A stretch of DNA of 64,000 bases. Origin: Acanthopleuribacter pedis (GTDB taxonomy: Bacteria; Acidobacteriota; Holophagae; Acanthopleuribacterales; Acanthopleuribacteraceae). The translations under genes and the position numbers were made by a program. This document shows, one piece after another, positions 7,645-17,428 of this stretch. The notes beneath the pieces were generated by a model. It was not told the DNA's origin, searched no databases, and saw only the letters and a program-made list of their open reading frames with translations. The stretch lies in NCBI RefSeq assembly GCF_017377855.1, contig NZ_JAFREP010000029.1, positions 62,001 to 126,000 of the forward strand, in the 5' to 3' direction. Position 1 is the first letter of the stretch. Every line of letters starts with the position of its first letter.

Positions 7645-10626
7645 CTAGCGTGCCGTCATGCCGGTCATGGTGTGGCCCGCCAGGTCGCCGCGCAGTTGGA
7701 AACTCGCCAGCGGTTGGTCCGAGTTCAGGCTGATCCAGGCGATGGATTGGGCCGTTTCGCTGCCGAATAAGGTGGCGACCAAGGTGGTTTGTTTGGCGCG
7801 CGGGGCCAGGATTTGTTCGCGGGTGGCGAGGACCGTGCCGTCCGCCGCGTGGGCCGTGTAGGTGAGGGTGGCTGTCGCCGATTCGGCCAGGTTGACCACC
7901 GCCAGGCCGGTCCAGGCTTCCGCGTTGCTGAGGATGTCGGGGAAGGTCACCGCCTTGGCGCCGCCCGCGACCGCGGCCAGCCCGGCCAATCGACGGCGGT
8001 CCGGGCGGTTGCTGCCGAAAAGCTCGTAGCCCTGGACCTGGCCGGTGGTTTCCAGCTTAATCCAGCCGATGGGGGCCGAAACGTCGAGGCTGTCGAACAA
8101 TTGGTGGGCCAGGCCCAGTCGTTTTTCGCCCGCGGCCAGGGTTGCGCTTTCTTCCGTCAGCAGGTTGCCCGCCGTGTCGTAGGCCTTGAGCCGGATGTCG
8201 GTCGGGCTGTCGTCGGTGTTGACGTAGGCAAGGCCGGTCCAAAACTGGACGGTGTCCGCGGCCACGTGGGGAAAGACCAGGTCGTTGCGGGTGTAGATGA
8301 AGTTGGGGTTTTTGGCGCGGGTCGAGGCCAGGTTGAGCGCCGCCGTTTGGGTCGCGTCGTGGAAGCCGAAGAGTTCGACCCCGGCGAGCGCGGGCAGGTT
8401 GTTTTGTTCGCTGAACAGACCCCAGCCGTCGGAGGCGGGGATGTTGCCGGCGTAAAGGTCGTTAAAGTTCAGCGTATCGCCCCGGTAGGGACGGTCGACG
8501 TCGAGGGTGAAGGCGTTGCTCGGTGTGTTGAGGTGGGGTTCGATGGTGTCGGTGCTGTTGTTGACGAGCGCGACCTCGGTAAACCAGGTGGCGGTGTCGG
8601 CCGCGACATGGGGCATGACCAACTCATGGAGCAAACCGGATTGGGCGGGTTCGGCGGCGGCGCTGCGCCCGTCGCGGCTAAGGATGCTGAAGGAACCGGT
8701 GACGGCGCGGTCGGCCAAAACCCGCACCCAGGCGATGTCGTAGGGTTCGGCGGCGGGGAAGAGTTCGGTGACGCCGCGGCGCAGGCGGCCCTTGGCGTCG
8801 AGATCAAGCGCAATGATTTGCAGGATTTCGCCGTTGGGGTTGCGTGCCTCGAGGCTGAGTCGGGCGGGTCCATTGGTGGGATTCACGAGCGAGAGTTCGC
8901 TGGTGTGGGTCGCGTCCTCGCGGATTTTGGGGAAGCTGAGCCGCGGCACGGCCACGGAAACGGCCAAGCCGAAGGAGAGTCCGTTTTTGCCTGCCGAGTC
9001 CGCGTCCACCAGGGACGCTTTGAGGAAATAACGGCCGGGGTCGGCGCTGACAAAAGAAAAGGGGTGGAACAGGCCGCCCGCCAGGGTTTCCGTGTGGACC
9101 GAGCGTTCGCCTTGGAACACCTCCACCTGGACGCGGCCCTCGGCGCGGCGCAGGTCGAGGTTGATCAGCAGGTTCTCGCCGGCTTCTTCCAGGTCGAAGG
9201 CGAACCAATCGACGGGGTCCTCGGCGCTGAGGCTCAGCCCGGCGAAGCTGCCGAAACGGGTGTCGGTGGCCTGCTCGCGGGTGTTGTTGGGTTCGGCTTC
9301 GTTCAGGGTCCCGGCGGCGGCAACCTCAATTTCCATGCGATCCACGTTCAAGCTCTCTTGGCCGAGGCTGTTAACGGCGGACATCGACAGCTGCCAGGTA
9401 CCGATCTCGTCCAGCACCCAGCTCGCGTTTTGGGTCACGCCGTCGAGGGTAAAGGTCGAACCGCCTGGCAAAATGAACTGCCAGCGGATGCCGGCGGCAA
9501 CGGGGCGAAAGTTTTGGCCCGGTTCGGTGGGGAAAAAGCGGTTGGGATCGTAGACAAATCCCTTGAGGCGGATGCCGGTTTCGTTGGTGATGTTGATGGC
9601 CCCGCCGGCCTCGAAGCGCAGGGCGTCGGTGCTGGGTTCGGTGATTTTGACGGTGGGCCGTGCGTCGGGATCGTAGATGTAGTACCAAACGGTGTGGGGT
9701 TCGACGGCGCCGCGGTCCACGGCGGCGACGTCGTAGCTGACTTTGACCACGCCGGTTTCGGTGAAGTTAAGCGCGGGCGGTTGGGCCTCGCTGCTCTCCA
9801 TCAGGACCTCGCCCGATTGGAGGTGGACCGCGCGCCAGGCATGGGTCCAAGCCGTGTTGCCCGCGTTGCCGAGGGAGGGGACCAGCGTGGTGCGGGTGCC
9901 GACGGGCAGGTAGACGGTTTCGTTGGGTTCCGTGCCGTTGAAGCCGGGGACGGGCGGGGCGGCGTCTTGGTACACAAACACTTCGATGCGGTGGCGGTCG
10001 AGCGAGGCTTTGCCTTCGCTGTCGGCGGCGTACACGTCGAGGTTGACCTTGCGCACGCCGCGGCGGAACTGATCGGCGCTAAATTCGAGGGGCAGGCTGA
10101 AGGATTCGCCGGTGGCGGCGAGCGTGCCGTCGACGAACCAGTAAACAAAGACCTGGTTCCCGGGGTAATCCTCGGGAAAACTGTTTTCGAAATCGTCGCT
10201 GACGACGGTGAATTCTCGTTCGCTGCCGTTGGCGACGGTCAGGCGGCGTTGGCCGGTGTATTCGAGGGTGGGTTCGAAGTTGAGATCCTCGGCGGCGACA
10301 CCGATCAGGCGGCTGTTGGCTACGTCGCGCGGCGACAGGGCGCCGTTGTCGTTCACCTGAAAGGTGACTTGGTAAAGACCTTGTTCTTGGAAGCGGTAGC
10401 GGCCGGGGAGATTGCCGGGGAGGGTAACCGGCGGGGCATCCTCGTCGCCCAATTTTTGGATCAGCCAGGAACCTTCGTTGTTGCTGTCCGTGACTTCGCC
10501 GCGCAGGAGCAGGCTGTCGCCGACGGCGAGGTCGCGGTAATCGATGGGCGCCAAAATGCGGGCGGTGGGTGCGGCGAAGAGGGTGGCGGTCAACAAAAAC
10601 AGAACGAGGGTTGGTGTGAATTTCAT
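7645..10626 (-). CDS. Large exported multidomain protein with PPC-like domain
   Basis: I start this 993-residue protein at ATG 10626, because MKFTPTLVLFLLTATLFA is a clear signal peptide; an in-frame upstream extension has none. The N-terminal half looks like a series of Ig/PKD-type beta-sandwich domains. Around residue 475 there is a PPC (bacterial pre-peptidase C-terminal) domain: EAEPNNTREQATDTRFG and DPVDWFAFDLEEAGENLLI. The C-terminal part holds at least three related repeats of about 110 residues marked by HVAADTATWFTEVALVN, HVAADTVQFWTGLAYVN and LSNAEAWTGLAVVNLAES. No catalytic motif was seen. It is probably a secreted or surface adhesion/structural protein. A 973-residue open frame on the opposite strand is an antisense shadow. 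Confidence 0.8.
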   Translation of the reverse strand: MKFTPTLVLFLLTATLFAAPTARILAPIDYRDLAVGDSLLLRGEVTDSNNEGSWLIQKLGDEDAPPVTLPGNLPGRYRFQEQGLYQVTFQVNDNGALSPRDVANSRLIGVAAEDLNFEPTLEYTGQRRLTVANGSEREFTVVSDDFENSFPEDYPGNQVFVYWFVDGTLAATGESFSLPLEFSADQFRRGVRKVNLDVYAADSEGKASLDRHRIEVFVYQDAAPPVPGFNGTEPNETVYLPVGTRTTLVPSLGNAGNTAWTHAWRAVHLQSGEVLMESSEAQPPALNFTETGVVKVSYDVAAVDRGAVEPHTVWYYIYDPDARPTVKITEPSTDALRFEAGGAINITNETGIRLKGFVYDPNRFFPTEPGQNFRPVAAGIRWQFILPGGSTFTLDGVTQNASWVLDEIGTWQLSMSAVNSLGQESLNVDRMEIEVAAAGTLNEAEPNNTREQATDTRFGSFAGLSLSAEDPVDWFAFDLEEAGENLLINLDLRRAEGRVQVEVFQGERSVHTETLAGGLFHPFSFVSADPGRYFLKASLVDADSAGKNGLSFGLAVSVAVPRLSFPKIREDATHTSELSLVNPTNGPARLSLEARNPNGEILQIIALDLDAKGRLRRGVTELFPAAEPYDIAWVRVLADRAVTGSFSILSRDGRSAAAEPAQSGLLHELVMPHVAADTATWFTEVALVNNSTDTIEPHLNTPSNAFTLDVDRPYRGDTLNFNDLYAGNIPASDGWGLFSEQNNLPALAGVELFGFHDATQTAALNLASTRAKNPNFIYTRNDLVFPHVAADTVQFWTGLAYVNTDDSPTDIRLKAYDTAGNLLTEESATLAAGEKRLGLAHQLFDSLDVSAPIGWIKLETTGQVQGYELFGSNRPDRRRLAGLAAVAGGAKAVTFPDILSNAEAWTGLAVVNLAESATATLTYTAHAADGTVLATREQILAPRAKQTTLVATLFGSETAQSIAWISLNSDQPLASFQLRGDLAGHTMTGMTAR

Positions 10627-10921
10627 GGGGGGGAACTCCAGGCGCGTTGCGGCGGGTGGTTCGGTCACCAAGGGCACAAGGTCGCGATAGATTGGGTTGT
10701 GAGGAAATAGCACAACTCGGGAGTGAGGTGGTTGTTTCCCTGTGAAAAGTTCTGCAAAAGAACAAAATCGCGATATGGATCACGTCTCAAGCGGGCAAAT
10801 TGAAAACGAATCGAAGGTTAGGCCGGCTTGGGGGCGCGACAAAAAACATGGGGTGAGCGAGGTGCCGGCGAAGGTGTTGATCGCCCGTGCGGCGGTTGAT
10901 GCCGGCGCGGATCGGCGCCGG

Positions 10922-12958
10922 TTAAGGGTTTTGGGATGTTTCGTCGCTTAACAAGGCGCGTTCGAGGCTGATGTCGCGTTGTTTTTTGTTCTGGTCGACG
11001 ATGGTTAGGGTCACTTGGCTGCCCACCGCGCCGCGGCGGTGGTAGTTGTCGAACTCGCCCGGGCTCATGCGTCGGGTGTCGCGGCCGTTGACGGTGAGGA
11101 CCTGCCAACCTGTTTTGAGACCCGCCCGTTCGGCCGGCCCCTTCGCTTGGACGGTCTCGATGGTGAAGGACAGGTCCACGGTGAGGCCCAGATCGCCGAA
11201 CAGGTTGGGTTCGAGGTGTTCGAGTTGGGGGAGCACCGATTCGTACCATTCGTGCCAGCGCCGTAAAGCACCCTCGGCCAAGGGAATCTGCGGGACGCTG
11301 CCGAAGGTGTCGCCGCTGTAGGCTTCGAGTTGCTGTACCGCGTGGTAACGCCAGTCCGGGTCGGCCACCCGTAGCTTTTCCAGCCAAAACGGGATGAGGA
11401 TCAGTGGTGCGAGGCCGACCTCGTCGGCGATGACTTCGCTTAAGTTCACATCAAAAGGTTGTTTGGCGGCGGTGACCACCGCGGAACGGCGTTCCAGCAG
11501 GTAGGGATCGCCGGCGCGGGCCATGGTGGCGGCGGCGCGGAACAGGATGGGCAGGGGTTGGCGTTGCAACGCGGCCAGTTCGGGCGGATCCAAGGCGGCG
11601 CCCTCGGCCATGAGGTGTTGGGCGACGGCGACGCGGGCATTGGTCAGCGCCGCCTGGAGCGGGGAGGGATGGACACCGGGACGCCCGTGGGGTGAGGCGC
11701 CCGCGTCGATCAGCACGGTGGCGGCGACCAAACCGCGGGCCTCCGCCAAGAGGTCGGTCAGGTCATTCGGGGTGAAGGCGTTGCCTGAGGCGGCGAGGAT
11801 CGGTTGAACCAGGTGATCCCGGCCGCCCCTGACCGCGGCTTGGAGCGCGTTTTCGCCGGCCTTGTTTGTTTGGTGCGCGGGGGTGCCCGCGGCGAGCAAT
11901 TCTTTGGCGAGGGTGACGGCCGCATCGGAATCGTAGGGCGCGGCGGCGAGGTGGTGCGGGCTGTTGTTGCCGGCGGCGTCGCGGGCCGCGCCGTCAAAAC
12001 CGCGGTTGATCAGGAAGCGCACCAGCGCGGGCGCCTCGGCGCGGGCCAGTGCCGCGCCGAGGCGGTTTTGACCCGCCTCGTTGCGTTCCTCGCGAACCGC
12101 GCCGCGATTGAGTAAATCGTCGAGGAGGTCCACGGTATCGAGATCGTGCAGGCCGATGGTGCCTTGACCGGCGGCGTTTTTGACGACGGCGCCGTGGTCC
12201 AACAACAAGTGTAAACGGCGGCGGTCGTAAGCGTGGCCCGCGTAGCTGCCGCGAAACACGCCGGCGACCTTGGCGTCGGCGCCGTGTTTGAGTAGGGCGG
12301 CGAGCGCGGCCAGGTAATCCTCGCGCAGGTCGACGCCGCCCGTGGGGCCGCGCGGTCCGAACATGTGGATCGGCCGCAAGCCGGCGCGGTTGGTGTGGTT
12401 GGGATCGGCGCCGTGTTGGAGCAGCAGGGCGGTTGCTTCGGCCATGGCGTGTTGCATCGCGAAATGCAGCGGCGACCAGCCGTCGTGGGTGCCGAGGTTG
12501 GGATCGGCGCCGCGGACCAACAGCGCCTCGGTCAGTTCGGGCGCGCGCTGGTTGAGCCGCATTTGCAGGAACAGCGGCGAGTTGCCGGTGCGGTCGCGGC
12601 GGTTGGGATCGGCGCCCGCCTTCATTAAGCGCGCCGCGGTGTCGGCGTCCGGCCAAAAGCGAACCAGCGCGTGCAGCACGCTGTCGCCGCGCCGGTCGAC
12701 CGCGTCGGCGTCGGCCCCCAGTTCCAGGAGTTGGTGGACGAGGGGCGCGCCGCGGTAGGTGACGGCGTGGTGTAGCGGGCCGCGCCCGTCGTTGGCGCGG
12801 GCGCGGATCAGCGCCGGATCGCGGGCCAGGAGTTGCCGGATCTGCGCTTGATCGCGACGGCGCAGCGCATCAAAAAACAGCGCCTCGGAAGCGGAAAGGA
12901 AGGGCATCCAAACCAGGTAAACCATCAGCCATCGCCACAACCCTGTTCTTCGCACCAT
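10922..12958 (-). CDS. Ankyrin-repeat protein with C-terminal PDZ domain, exported
   Basis: Start chosen at ATG 12958 (678 residues) because MVRRTGLWRWLMVYLVWMPF reads as a signal peptide or membrane anchor; longer in-frame starts lack a ribosome site. About a dozen ankyrin repeats follow, with the usual G-x-TPLH variants such as NDGRGPLHHAVTYRGAPLV and THDGWSPLHFAMQHAMAEAT. The last 100 residues form a PDZ domain: TVQAKGPAERAGLKTGWQVL then VNGRDTRRMSPGEF, where the 'PAerAGLk.Gd.i..vnG' pattern is conserved. Both modules bind proteins or peptides, so a scaffolding or peptide-sensing role in the envelope is likely; no enzyme domain is present. Confidence 0.86.
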   Translation of the reverse strand: MVRRTGLWRWLMVYLVWMPFLSASEALFFDALRRRDQAQIRQLLARDPALIRARANDGRGPLHHAVTYRGAPLVHQLLELGADADAVDRRGDSVLHALVRFWPDADTAARLMKAGADPNRRDRTGNSPLFLQMRLNQRAPELTEALLVRGADPNLGTHDGWSPLHFAMQHAMAEATALLLQHGADPNHTNRAGLRPIHMFGPRGPTGGVDLREDYLAALAALLKHGADAKVAGVFRGSYAGHAYDRRRLHLLLDHGAVVKNAAGQGTIGLHDLDTVDLLDDLLNRGAVREERNEAGQNRLGAALARAEAPALVRFLINRGFDGAARDAAGNNSPHHLAAAPYDSDAAVTLAKELLAAGTPAHQTNKAGENALQAAVRGGRDHLVQPILAASGNAFTPNDLTDLLAEARGLVAATVLIDAGASPHGRPGVHPSPLQAALTNARVAVAQHLMAEGAALDPPELAALQRQPLPILFRAAATMARAGDPYLLERRSAVVTAAKQPFDVNLSEVIADEVGLAPLILIPFWLEKLRVADPDWRYHAVQQLEAYSGDTFGSVPQIPLAEGALRRWHEWYESVLPQLEHLEPNLFGDLGLTVDLSFTIETVQAKGPAERAGLKTGWQVLTVNGRDTRRMSPGEFDNYHRRGAVGSQVTLTIVDQNKKQRDISLERALLSDETSQNP

Positions 12959-13354
12959 GCGTTTTCCGCTCCGTCCGCCGTGACCGTTCACGCTTTTTGG
13001 CTGTACTTTAGCAAACTTTAAACCGCCGCGCGTCATGCCGGTTGCGGGACGGCCGGCCCGTGTCCGCGGATGTGACGGTGTGGACGGCACTTGGTGCGTT
13101 TTTCCAATCTTTGGTGCAGACCTATTGGGGTGAGCCACGGCGGTGCAGCGTTACAAACTGAGTTTCGAGCCCGCTTCGGTCGTGGGTGGGGCGTCGGGCG
13201 TATTTATCATAAAGTGGTTTTTGCCGCTTCTATTAGCGCCGCTGACCGCCGAAACGAGCCGACGCCGTTTGATCCATGCCGAATGACGGCGCTCCGCCGC
13301 AAACGGCGGCCGAGCGCCAACGCGAACATGAATCTTTATGGAAAGAAGCCGGCT
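12959..13354. other. Intergenic, no gene seen
   Basis: A 396-base gap between two leftward genes. Small open frames here have no ribosome site or recognisable protein. It should contain the promoter of the ankyrin gene, but no box stands out. Confidence 0.6.
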
Positions 13355-14593
13355 TTACCTGCGATACCAACTTTCCTTGATGTGGGGATGAACGAATACA
13401 GGCGCCTCGGTTGGAATGATCTCTAAGCTGGGGACGTCGTGGCCGGCTTCACCCATTGCCTTCAGCCATCTTCCCAAAAGAAGGGGGGTCCATTTTTGGG
13501 GATAGATCGGCCGCTCGCTTTCGAGGAGAAGGGTTTGGCAAAGCTGCAAGCCGAAGGCGGGGTCCTTTTTCGCCAAAAGGGAGAAGGTTCCGAAATCCAT
13601 GATGTGGTGACGCATTGCGATTTGGCGTACAAGGTATTGGTGGCGGTTGACCCAATCTTCGCGTTGCGAGACCACATGCCAAAAGTTCCACAGGATTTTG
13701 GTGTGGCTCGCGTTGTTCGGGTCAAGTGAACCAAAAAAGGGGACAAGGGTGGCTTCACACCAATCGGCCTCCTGTCCCAAAAGGGCTTGAAACAGCGCGG
13801 TTTGCTCCCCCGGTTCCTCGGTTTGTGCCGCGCTTCGCAGCAGCACATCTTCCAAACTGGGGCGCAAGCGTTTGTGGGGAAACAAGGCGGCCGCCTCCAA
13901 GGCCCCTGTGTTCTCTTGCACACCACACACATAGGCGGCGATCAGGTCGGCGTCATCCGCCTCGCGGAACCGCGCCAAAGCGATTAATGCCGCTTGGCTG
14001 CCTTCTTCCGCCAGGTTTCGGATCATCGGGGCAAATCGGCGCGGTGCCGGGACCTCGGTGAGGAGCGGTTCGAAAAGCGGATGGTTCTCATCCGACAAAG
14101 CCGTTTGGTAGATCAGGTTCACGCGTGGCGCGGATAGGCGGCCTGGGTGGTCCACGCTGATTGTGTTTAATTGGGTGCCGATCAACCGCATCAGAATCCA
14201 ACGTGTGACCACTTGATTCAAGGGCATTTGACGTGCCGGCAGTAGGGCTATTTTAAGGGGCGCGTCATCGTTTAATGCATCCAGCAGCAATTGATCGACA
14301 TCTTTTAAGCCGCGGATCATGGCCGCGTACAAGGCATAGTGCCGGACCTTCCCCTCGGGGTGATCGATGAACCGGCGTAAATCGGCGGCGGGGGTTTGTG
14401 CGACAAAGAGACTCAGCGCTGGAAACTTGCTTTTGTCGGGTGTTTTAAACGGATGAAGCAATTCATAGATGATCGTTTCCTGCAATTCGACGAGGGCGTC
14501 TTCCCAGGTCGTTGCCGTACTCTCCGGGTAGGGCGGTACGAATTCGATGGTAGGACAATAAGAAACAATGACGCAAAAAGTGAACAGATGCAT
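13355..14593 (-). CDS. Hypothetical HEAT-like helical protein with N-terminal export signal
   Basis: A 412-residue protein if started at ATG 14593, which has GGAG seven bases upstream and begins MHLFTFCVIVSYCPTIEF, a short hydrophobic export signal possibly with a lipobox-like Cys. The rest is rich in Leu, Ala and Arg in helical-pair spacing, for example DHPEGKVRHYALYAAMIRGL and EEGSQAALIALARFREADDA, which suggests HEAT/ARM-like repeats. I do not recognise a named family. The frame upstream of this start is unlikely to be coding. The neighbours are also leftward exported proteins of unrelated type. Confidence 0.65.
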   Translation of the reverse strand: MHLFTFCVIVSYCPTIEFVPPYPESTATTWEDALVELQETIIYELLHPFKTPDKSKFPALSLFVAQTPAADLRRFIDHPEGKVRHYALYAAMIRGLKDVDQLLLDALNDDAPLKIALLPARQMPLNQVVTRWILMRLIGTQLNTISVDHPGRLSAPRVNLIYQTALSDENHPLFEPLLTEVPAPRRFAPMIRNLAEEGSQAALIALARFREADDADLIAAYVCGVQENTGALEAAALFPHKRLRPSLEDVLLRSAAQTEEPGEQTALFQALLGQEADWCEATLVPFFGSLDPNNASHTKILWNFWHVVSQREDWVNRHQYLVRQIAMRHHIMDFGTFSLLAKKDPAFGLQLCQTLLLESERPIYPQKWTPLLLGRWLKAMGEAGHDVPSLEIIPTEAPVFVHPHIKESWYRR

Positions 14594-14943
14594 GCTTACT
14601 CCAGGCAATGAATCGGTGGACCTGAGTTGTGTTAGGGCGGTTTCGCAACAACAGAAACGAAACCTGCACGGGGAGCGCGTCCCGTTCAAGCATCGGCAAC
14701 GTCTGGCGCCATCTCGAGGTGGCCGGCCGCGGTGGTGTTGCAAGGGCGGGCAGGAAGAATCAAAGAATAAGGAGGCAAGAACGGATCATGTGCTTCACCT
14801 TGTTTCGGAACCTGGACCTTGATGGATGGATTGGAACCCTGAAACACAAGTCGAAAGGCGGCCCATAAAAGGATCATCTTTTCGTCTAGAAACAACGAAA
14901 AAGCCGGGCCCGGTGCGCAATTCTTTGGGTGTGTCGACTAAAA
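14594..14943. other. Intergenic, no gene seen
   Basis: A 350-base gap. Overlapping small frames on both strands lack ribosome sites and resemble nothing known. Confidence 0.55.
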
Positions 14944-16221
14944 CTAATTGTTCTCCGGCGCCTCCACCACATAATACAGTTCCCAGTCGGTCGGTGAGCG
15001 CCGCACGATGCCGGGATGGTTGGCCGTGGCCGGATCGTGGGTCATCCCCGACAAAACCACATCGGCCAGTTGCGTCCACGACTGACCCTGGTTACTCGAG
15101 AGGTAACGTTTGAAGGTGTCGTTCCCGTTCGGTTGACCGATGATCAGCAACACATCGCCGTTTTCCCGCTCCACCAGTTCCGGGATGCCCGAGGTATCGA
15201 GTTGGAGGGTCTCGACCCAGGTATCGTCTTCGCCGGTGTTAATCGCGATTTGCATTTTCAGATCATTCACCGGAACCGCCAAAATGTTGGTGCCGCTGCT
15301 GTGCTGCAGGGCCGAGGGATCGGTGCCGCCGTCGGTTTCCAAAATAATGCCCTCGCGGGTAAAGTGAATGCCGTCGTTGGATACCGCGGTTTCGATAAAG
15401 TGCGGGTTGCCGCCCGGCAACGGCGGGCCGAAATTCGAATAATAAAACAATCGGTAGCGGCCGTCGCGCAACCGAATGATGTCGGGATCCACCGCACCGA
15501 ACACCAAATCGCCGTCCAGCGTCACGCAGCGGTAGGGTTCCAACACATCTTGTTCATTGAGGCGTGCCACCCAAATCGAATGGTAATTCTGCGTACCGGA
15601 AACGTAATAAACCCAAAGCGCGTTGTCCGGCCCAAAAATGGCGTCAGGCACCGAGGCGGCGTCGAGCAACAGGGCGTTTTCCGGCAAAAACGTCTCGCCG
15701 GCATCCGCGCTGGAAGCCCGATAAATACTGTGTAACCGCAAAGCGGGTAGGTTGGTGGTGACCTCGACCTGGCAGGTTTCGGCGCTGTCGTCGTTGTCGC
15801 GCAAGGTGATCAGGTCGCGGATATCAAAGCGACTGTCCGCGTTGGTATCGCGGCAATCCCCGTCGGTCACGTTTTGCCGCCAGTTCGGGAGTTGGCTCGT
15901 TTTGTAAAACGGCGGCGAGATGAACAACCAACCGCTTCGGCTTCGCGTGATCTGGTTACAGGTATCGCGGACCTCGCATTGATAACGGCCCTCGTCGGCC
16001 TCGACCGCATTGTCGATGCGCAGTTCGGCCGAGGTTTCCCCCACCAGCATGCTGTCGTCCTTAAACCATTGGTAGCTGAGATCTTGACCCCGCACGTCCA
16101 GGCGCAAAACCGCCTCGCCCCGCGCGCAACCATGGACGGTGGTGGGATGGGCGAGGATGGTGGTGCTACAGTCACCGTATAGCCAAAGTACCAAAAACCA
16201 ACAGGTTAAACTTGCCGTCAT
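14944..16221 (-). CDS. Exported Ig-dockerin-like-propeller protein
   Basis: A 425-residue protein from ATG 16221, preceded by AAGGAG; MTASLTCWFLVLWLYG is the export signal. Residues about 30-105 form an Ig-like domain (LSYQWFKDDSMLVGE, then the DEGRYQCEVRDTC tyrosine corner with its Cys). Next comes one dockerin-type calcium loop, DTNADSRFDIRDLITL. The C-terminal 270 residues resemble five-bladed propellers of the sialidase / glycosyl-hydrolase 43-like kind, with PDIIRLRDGRYRLFYYSNFG and SNDGIHFTREG, where such families bind sugars. Catalytic acids cannot be assigned with confidence, so enzymatic activity is only a possibility. Confidence 0.72.
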   Translation of the reverse strand: MTASLTCWFLVLWLYGDCSTTILAHPTTVHGCARGEAVLRLDVRGQDLSYQWFKDDSMLVGETSAELRIDNAVEADEGRYQCEVRDTCNQITRSRSGWLFISPPFYKTSQLPNWRQNVTDGDCRDTNADSRFDIRDLITLRDNDDSAETCQVEVTTNLPALRLHSIYRASSADAGETFLPENALLLDAASVPDAIFGPDNALWVYYVSGTQNYHSIWVARLNEQDVLEPYRCVTLDGDLVFGAVDPDIIRLRDGRYRLFYYSNFGPPLPGGNPHFIETAVSNDGIHFTREGIILETDGGTDPSALQHSSGTNILAVPVNDLKMQIAINTGEDDTWVETLQLDTSGIPELVERENGDVLLIIGQPNGNDTFKRYLSSNQGQSWTQLADVVLSGMTHDPATANHPGIVRRSPTDWELYYVVEAPENN

Positions 16222-16643
16222 GAACCAACTCCTTGACTGACGCCTGGCCGAAAATGAGGTTTTCACCGTTGTGGTGCAGGATGGATTTGAAGCTGTATAA
16301 CGGCTTTATCGTCCTGAATTTGGATTAACTGAAAAGTTTTTTAGTCGCGGAAGGTGCCCCGCGGGTTACGCCGATTGGGTCTTGCGGGCGAACCCGGTCG
16401 CCCGTGGTGTGGGGTTCGATTGCGGGTTGCCTTGATGGGCGACGCGGTTGCGTTCCGGGGCGCCGTCGCCGCCCACCAAGGCTAATTCCCCAAAAGTGAC
16501 CAAACCGGTGCTATTCTGCGTACTTTTGGCCGTGCCTTCGGTTCGGCTGATCATGGCGCGGCCCTTTTTCCCCGGGGAATACGTCCCTTACCTAAGGTGG
16601 GCGTGATGCCGGCCCATTCACCATTTCGCGAGGAGGCGGGACT
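16222..16643. other. Divergent intergenic region
   Basis: A 422-base region between divergent genes, carrying both promoters. A 62-codon minus-strand frame at 16366-16554 was considered and not called because it lacks a ribosome site and any family resemblance. The AGGAGG site of the next gene is at its right end. Confidence 0.55.
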
Positions 16644-17015
16644 ATGGATCGAGAACGTGAAACAGTTTGGGCGATGGTCTGCCATCTGGTTTCTTTTAGC
16701 CTGTATTTGGGCCTGCCCTTTGGCAACTTTATCGGGCCTTTGGTCGTTTGGTTGGTGTTTCGGGACCAGTCGCGTTTTATCGATGAACACGGCCGCGAAA
16801 TCCTCAACTTTCAAATTTCGACTTTTTTGTACACGCTGGTGTTGTCCGCGGTGGCGATGCTGGTGGCGATTTTTACTTTCGGGCTTGGTTTGATCGTGGT
16901 TGTGCCTTTGGCTATCGTCTACTTTTTATTCACCACCATCCCGATTATTTTCGCGGCGGTTGACGCCAAAAAGGGTCGCCCAGTGCGTTACCCATTGACC
17001 CTCCGTTTCTTGTAA
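16644..17015 (+). CDS. DUF4870-family small membrane protein
   Basis: A 123-residue inner-membrane protein with three hydrophobic segments: VCHLVSFSLYLGLPFGNFIG, FLYTLVLSAVAMLVAIF and LIVVVPLAIVYFLFTTIPII. The start RERETVWAMVCHL, the segment LVVWLVFRDQSRFIDEHGRE and the phrase ILNFQIS are the hallmarks of DUF4870 (residues 'dp.v..HgreALNFQ'). The function of this family is unknown. The ATG follows an AGGAGG site. A perfect 10-bp inverted repeat lies right after the stop. Confidence 0.85.
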   Translation: MDRERETVWAMVCHLVSFSLYLGLPFGNFIGPLVVWLVFRDQSRFIDEHGREILNFQISTFLYTLVLSAVAMLVAIFTFGLGLIVVVPLAIVYFLFTTIPIIFAAVDAKKGRPVRYPLTLRFL

Positions 17016-17021
17016 CACCAA

Positions 17022-17060
17022 GCGACTCGGATAACGCCAAACAGGATTTTTCCGAGTCGC
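17022..17060 (+). terminator. Hairpin after the DUF4870 gene
   Basis: GCGACTCGGA at 17022-17031 pairs perfectly with TCCGAGTCGC at 17051-17060 across a 19-base loop. There is no T-tract after it, so intrinsic termination is plausible but unproven. Confidence 0.5.
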
Positions 17061-17080
17061 GGGGTCGTCGGGGTTGTGAA

Positions 17081-17157
17081 TGTGATCCGCGTCACGTCTT
17101 TCGGGGGTGGCGCGGTGCTCCATATTTTCTTCACATTTGAAACCGAAACTTTGCACA
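17081..17157 (+). promoter_or_regulatory. CRP/FNR-like site and conserved box upstream of the chaperone gene
   Basis: TGTGATCCGCGTCACG (17081-17096) fits the CRP-family consensus TGTGA-N6-TCACA at all but one position. Thirty-seven bases after its start begins CTCCATATTTTCTTCACATT followed by TGAAACCGA. The same pair, with the same 37-base spacing, precedes the protease gene at 18596. The chaperone ATG is about 330 bases downstream, so either the untranslated leader is long or the box is not the core promoter. Confidence 0.65.
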
Positions 17158-17428
17158 CGACATGGGGATCCACGGTTGATCACCGATCAACCCATCACAG
17201 ACCTCAAAACCCGGCGGCCCTTCCTTTTTGACGCCCCCATGTCCCGTCCTTTTATGGATGCCGCGGCGTTTTGATACCACGCATTTTGCGCGCTTGGTGC
17301 CCGGCCGAATCGGCCGATCCTGCTTTTTCGGGAACAACAGACGGCTTGCCTGGGTCGCTCGTTTCCGGCGCGGTTTCGGTTTTTGCGACGGCACGCGGCC
17401 GTTTCAGCGTCAACATTGGAGGACCAAG

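Noticed and set aside
7789..10710. 973-codon plus-strand frame opposite the large exported protein
   Set aside because: Gly/Val/Ala-rich antisense shadow; the minus strand has a signal peptide and recognisable domains.
16366..16554. 62-codon minus-strand frame
   Set aside because: No ribosome site and no family resemblance.
17118..17157. Sigma-54 promoter reading of the conserved box
   Set aside because: The GG and GC pairs at -24/-12 spacing are not present in both copies.
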